From positions 92,342,895-92,406,894 of the forward strand of contig CM035226.1 in assembly GCA_020226215.1 (NCBI GenBank): DNA of 64,000 nt, in the 5' to 3' direction. A program made the translations under genes and the position numbers. A model generated the notes under the pieces. That model was not told the DNA's origin. It did no database searches and was given only the letters and a program-made list of their open reading frames with translations. Positions 60,701 to 64,000 of the stretch are shown in pieces (position 1 is the first letter of the stretch; each line of letters opens with the position of its first letter). The stretch is from Sindora glabra. Lineage: Eukaryota > Streptophyta > Magnoliopsida > Fabales > Fabaceae.

Positions 60701-61740
60701 CTAAGATGGTGGCTGAATGATGGAAGCAGTGGTAAGAGCTTGCTTTAACTTATCAAAAGCTTCCTTGCAATGTTGATCAAAATTGAATTTTATTTCTTTT
60801 TGGAGTAACTTGGACAATGGAAGAGCTATCTTGCTGAAATCTCTAATGAATCTTCTATAGAAACTTACATGACTAAGAAAAGAACGCACTTCCCGCGCAT
60901 AAATAAGGTAAGGTAAAGTAGAAATCACATTAATCTTAGCAAGATCTACTTTAATGCCTTTGTTACGCATTATATGTCCTAGAACTATGCCATGCTCTAT
61001 TATGAAATAACATTTTTCAAAATTCAGCACAAGATTTGTCTCAATGCATTTATCTAGCACCCTAAAAAGTTTATGCAAGCATGCATCAAAGGAAGAACCA
61101 TAAATAGAAAAATCATCCATGAAGACTTCAATGTAATCTTCTAAAAATTTAGAAAAAAAATGCTTACCATACACCTTTAGAATGTACTAGGTGCATTGCA
61201 TAGGCCAAAAGGCATCCTCTTGTAAGTAAAGGTACTAAAAGGGCAAGTGAATGTTGTCTTCTCTTGATCTTTAGGTGTAATGTAGATTTGAAAACAACGG
61301 GTATAGCCATCTAGGAAGCAATAGTGAAATTTTCTAGCTAACCTCTCTAACATTTGATCAATGAAAGGTAATGCAAAGTGGTCTTTTTTGGTTATTTGAT
61401 TCAACTTCCTATAATTAATGTAAACTCTCTAACTATTCTGCACTCTAGTGAGCAGCAAGTCATTGTCCTAATTTTTTACTACTCTCAAGCCACTTTTCTT
61501 AGGGAAAACTTGGACTAAACTCACCTACTTACTATCTGAAATTGGATATATAATTCTAGCCTCCAAAAGCTTAGTAATCTCCTTTTTTACTACGTCCAAA
61601 ATCAAAGGGTTAAGTCTTTTTTGTGGTTGTTTTACTAGTTTTGCTCCTTCTTCAAGTAGAATCCTATACATATAAATGGAAGGACTAATACTAGGGATGT
61701 CTGCAAGTGTCCACCCAATTACTTGTTTGTGAGCTCTCAA
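60701..61740 (-). pseudogene. Athila-type reverse transcriptase
   Basis: Three consecutive minus frames make up the domain. 61740-61525 holds the N-terminal part (IGWTLADIPSISPSI, RLNPLILDVVKKEITKLLEA). 61404-61177 holds KKDHFALPFIDQMLERLA, CFLDGYTRCFQIYI and FTCPFSTFTYKRMPFGLCNA. 61174-60701 holds YIEVFMDDFSIYG with the catalytic Asp-Asp near 61115, IVLGHIMRNKGIKVD and REVRSFLSHVSFYRRFIRDFS. The family signature FIDQMLERLAG and FMDDF identify the Athila lineage. Stops and frameshifts separate the pieces, so the polyprotein is not functional. Confidence 0.9.
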
Positions 61741-61869
61741 AATCTATAACAATTTCTCTTCTTATTTAGATTGTAAATTCCTTGCTACAATTATTGGTAG
61801 CTTCTGTTGCTTTTCTAGAAATGCATACTTCAAATGTTCTGGAAGAGGTTTAAGCTCAAGTGTTGGTGG

Positions 61870-62145
61870 CTAGATGATAGAAGGAATTAATTTGGTGAAA
61901 GAAGTCATTTCAGCAAGGTGGATCTCTTTTTTGATAGCAACTTCTGCAAGTTCTATAAAAGTATTGGTTTCTTCTTTTAGAAATACAAAAATTTCTCTGC
62001 ATATAGCACACTGGTTCTCACTATCACAACAGGTACATTTGTGGTTATCAAGGTATTCCACAAATCCAGAAATGTGGGGAAAATCAGCAAGCATGTCTTC
62101 AAGTACCTTTTCAACAAGTTCATCAAGCACATCAATTTGAAACAT
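61870..62145 (-). pseudogene. Athila-type protease to RT linker segment
   Basis: A 91-residue frame, MFQIDVLDELVEKVLEDML, followed by a Cys-rich stretch (CTCCDSENQCAIC). In Athila-type polyproteins an acidic linker lies between protease and reverse transcriptase; position and orientation fit. It has no known catalytic role. The Cys cluster is interesting but could be chance. Confidence 0.5.
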
Positions 62146-62164
62146 TGAATGTTCTTCAATAGGG

Positions 62165-62610
62165 AACTTTATGGCTTAAAAAATGTTAAATGTCACTATT
62201 GTATCCCTAACTTCCATGGAAAGGATGCCAGCATCTACATCAATCTTCGTTTTTGCTATTTTAAGGAATGACCTTCATAAAATTAGAGATGCAGGGTTAT
62301 TTGAAGACTTATCCTCCATTGGTAGAATGTAAAAATTCACTGGAAAAATTAATTCTTTTACTTGAACCAGCATATCTTCAACAACTCCAGTAGGTTGTGC
62401 TATGCTTTTATTAGCTAATTGGATGATAATTTTAGTCTGCTTCGAGGGACCAAGCTATAAAGAGGAGAATACAGACATTGACATAACATTTATGAAAGCT
62501 CCCACGTCAATTAAAGCATGCTCAAATCTGTTGTTGCCTATTACAGAGGGAATGTCAAATGCCCCTGGATCCTTACACTTCTATGGCAAGTTTGGTTGGA
62601 GATTGGTTGA
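62165..62610 (-). pseudogene. Athila-type aspartic protease
   Basis: The minus strand reads KCKDPGAFDIPSVIGN, FEHALIDVGAFINVM, IIQLANKSIAQPTGVVEDML, VNFYILPMEDKSSNNPASL, a stop where Gly is expected, RSFLKIAKTKIDVDAG and SMEVRDTIVTFNIF. This is the gypsy retropepsin of Athila elements (LIDLGASINVM, LGVLEDVLV, LGRPFLKTA). The active-site triplet is DVG-A. At least four in-frame stops break it. It lies between gag and the RT linker, as expected. Confidence 0.8.
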
Positions 62611-62619
62611 CATATTTTA

Positions 62620-64000
62620 GCCCAAGCTCACTTTTTCATTGCCATGCAATTTTCTTTTACGTGTATACAACTCCTTGAGGAACTTAACATATTTTAGAAT
62701 CTGGTTAATTGCATCTAGTAATGGGATGTTAACTTTCACCTTTCTAAAAGTTTCTAAGATCTTCTTGTCTCTGTTAATTTCTTCTTTTCTCTTGGATTGC
62801 GTAAATTGATTGGCAAAAGGAAGTACTCATTTATAATTTTTTGAATTCTACTTAACTGGTTTTTACATGACTTGTTTCTCCAAAGTCTGGCTGGGTTGAA
62901 AGGAATCTTCTACAGAATGGTTAGCACCCAGTGGTTGCCTTGCTTCATTTTTTTAGCTTGCTAGTTCTGGATTATTGGGAAGATGAATTTCCTTGCCACT
63001 TCTCAGCATGATGGCAGACATATTGCCTCTAAGGTTAAGAGTTGTCTGGGAAGGTAATTTATCAAAACCTTGTGTATTCAACTCGTTTATGGTGGAAACA
63101 AGTTGATCAATTTATATTTGGAGGTCCTGCATTGTAGCATCTACCCTCTGTTGGAACTCTAGGCTATTGGTCGCCATTTGTTTAACCAAATCTTCAAGGG
63201 ATGGCTGAAAGGAGGATGAGAAGCAGCTTGGTTGTTAGTTCTGGAAGTTTTGTTACTATTGAATTGGCTTGGTTGCTTATTGTTGGAATGGGGTTTTATT
63301 TTAGTATGGTGCAGGCACTAATCTGGTTATATGCTAGTTTGATGCATTGCCATATCTGAAATTAGAATGATCTCTCTAACCAGGGTTGTAGAAATTGGAA
63401 TAAAGGTCATATTTTGGTTGTTGTTGTTAGTATTGGTTTAACTACTGATATTGTGGTTTCCTAGGAAATGCTATAGCAGCAAAAGCTTGATATTGGCCAT
63501 CATCCTCTTGTAAGGTTAGACAGGCGTTAGTGGGATGACTTGAGTAAGAGCAAATGCCACACAGTCTGGTAGGTGGAAGGCCTTCTGTTTGCTACTCTTG
63601 ATGTTGTCTTATGGCTAGTTACCTCACTAAAGAGGTTAACTCATCAATCATGTGCTCTATTCTTTACTAGTCTACATATGAGGGAAGGTTTATCTCATGT
63701 ACACTTCTGGTAGTAAAAGCCATCCTATTAACAAATTGCCGTGAGTTAGCTGCCATGTTTGCGATGAGGTCTCTAGTTGCCATTGGAGTCTTGTCTATTA
63801 GTGCACTCCACTTGTTGCATCAATCATGCTCCTATCCATTAGAAGCAAGCTTTCATAAAAGTACTAGATCAGCAACTGCTCACTGATTTGATGGTGAGGA
63901 TAGCTTGCACATAATTTCTTGAACCTCTCCCAATATTAATGTAAAGTTTCTCCGGTAATTTGTTTAATGCCACATATCTCCTTTCTAATTGTAGCTGCTT
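62620..64000 (-). pseudogene. Athila-type gag (C-terminal part, runs off the window)
   Basis: Near 63560-63510 the minus strand reads LCGICSYSSHPTNACLTLQED, an intact CX2CX4HX4C zinc knuckle of Athila gag. Downstream follow FAAIAFPRKPQYQ, SSSFQPSLEDLVKQMATNSLEFQQ, DLQIQIDQLVSTINELN, LPSQTTLNLRGNMSAIMLRSGKE and KVNIPLLDAINQILKYVKFLKELYTRKRKL. These follow the family order up to the protease. Many Gln codons have become stops. The N-terminal half of gag and the 5' LTR lie beyond the right edge. Confidence 0.8.

Noticed and set aside
61874..62140. 88-codon + strand frame
   Set aside because: Complementary shadow of the Athila-type linker frame on the minus strand, which has the right neighbours.

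Overview
The window is nuclear DNA from a flowering plant, most likely a eudicot. It is AT-rich, its only intact gene is split by GT-AG introns and encodes a typical plant protein, and nearly everything else is a graveyard of plant transposable elements. I could not identify the species.

Layout. 1-491: the end of a decayed LINE (minus strand). 966-13450: one complete 17-exon gene (+) for a LacZ-type (glycoside hydrolase family 2) beta-galactosidase. Its joined exons give 1,113 codons plus stop with no frame break, and the catalytic and substrate-binding motifs are conserved. 16.5-21.9 kb: a heavily decayed Tat-type Ty3/gypsy retrotransposon (minus), split by a 1.67-kb solo LTR with a perfect 5-bp target-site duplication. 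22.6-33 kb: very AT-rich intergenic DNA with small DNA transposons: a CACTA end, several TIR or foldback elements, and a 1.85-kb MULE-type element with a perfect 9-bp target-site duplication. 33.6-40 kb: two diverged direct copies of a long LTR-like sequence.

41.0-54.0 kb: the most unusual part. A degenerate pentanucleotide satellite with consensus near TACCY, almost G-free on the + strand, totals about 6 kb. It is interrupted by a hAT-like MITE, a 310-bp non-repeat island, and a 6.4-kb cluster of gag-only LTR retrotransposons. In that cluster two copies share an LTR in tandem and a third lies in inverted orientation. 54.05 kb to the right edge: an Athila-type Ty3/gypsy element (minus) with 3' LTR, integrase, RNase H, reverse transcriptase, protease and most of gag, all broken by stops. 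Its 5' end lies beyond the window, and its 3' LTR carries a second solo LTR of the 19-kb family, in opposite orientation.

Only the beta-galactosidase gene is likely to make a protein. The other reading frames are transposon relics, or frames that stay open because the satellite rarely forms stop codons. No RNA gene, CRISPR array or bacterial-type operon was seen. All homology calls come from recognising protein and repeat motifs by eye; no database search was run.
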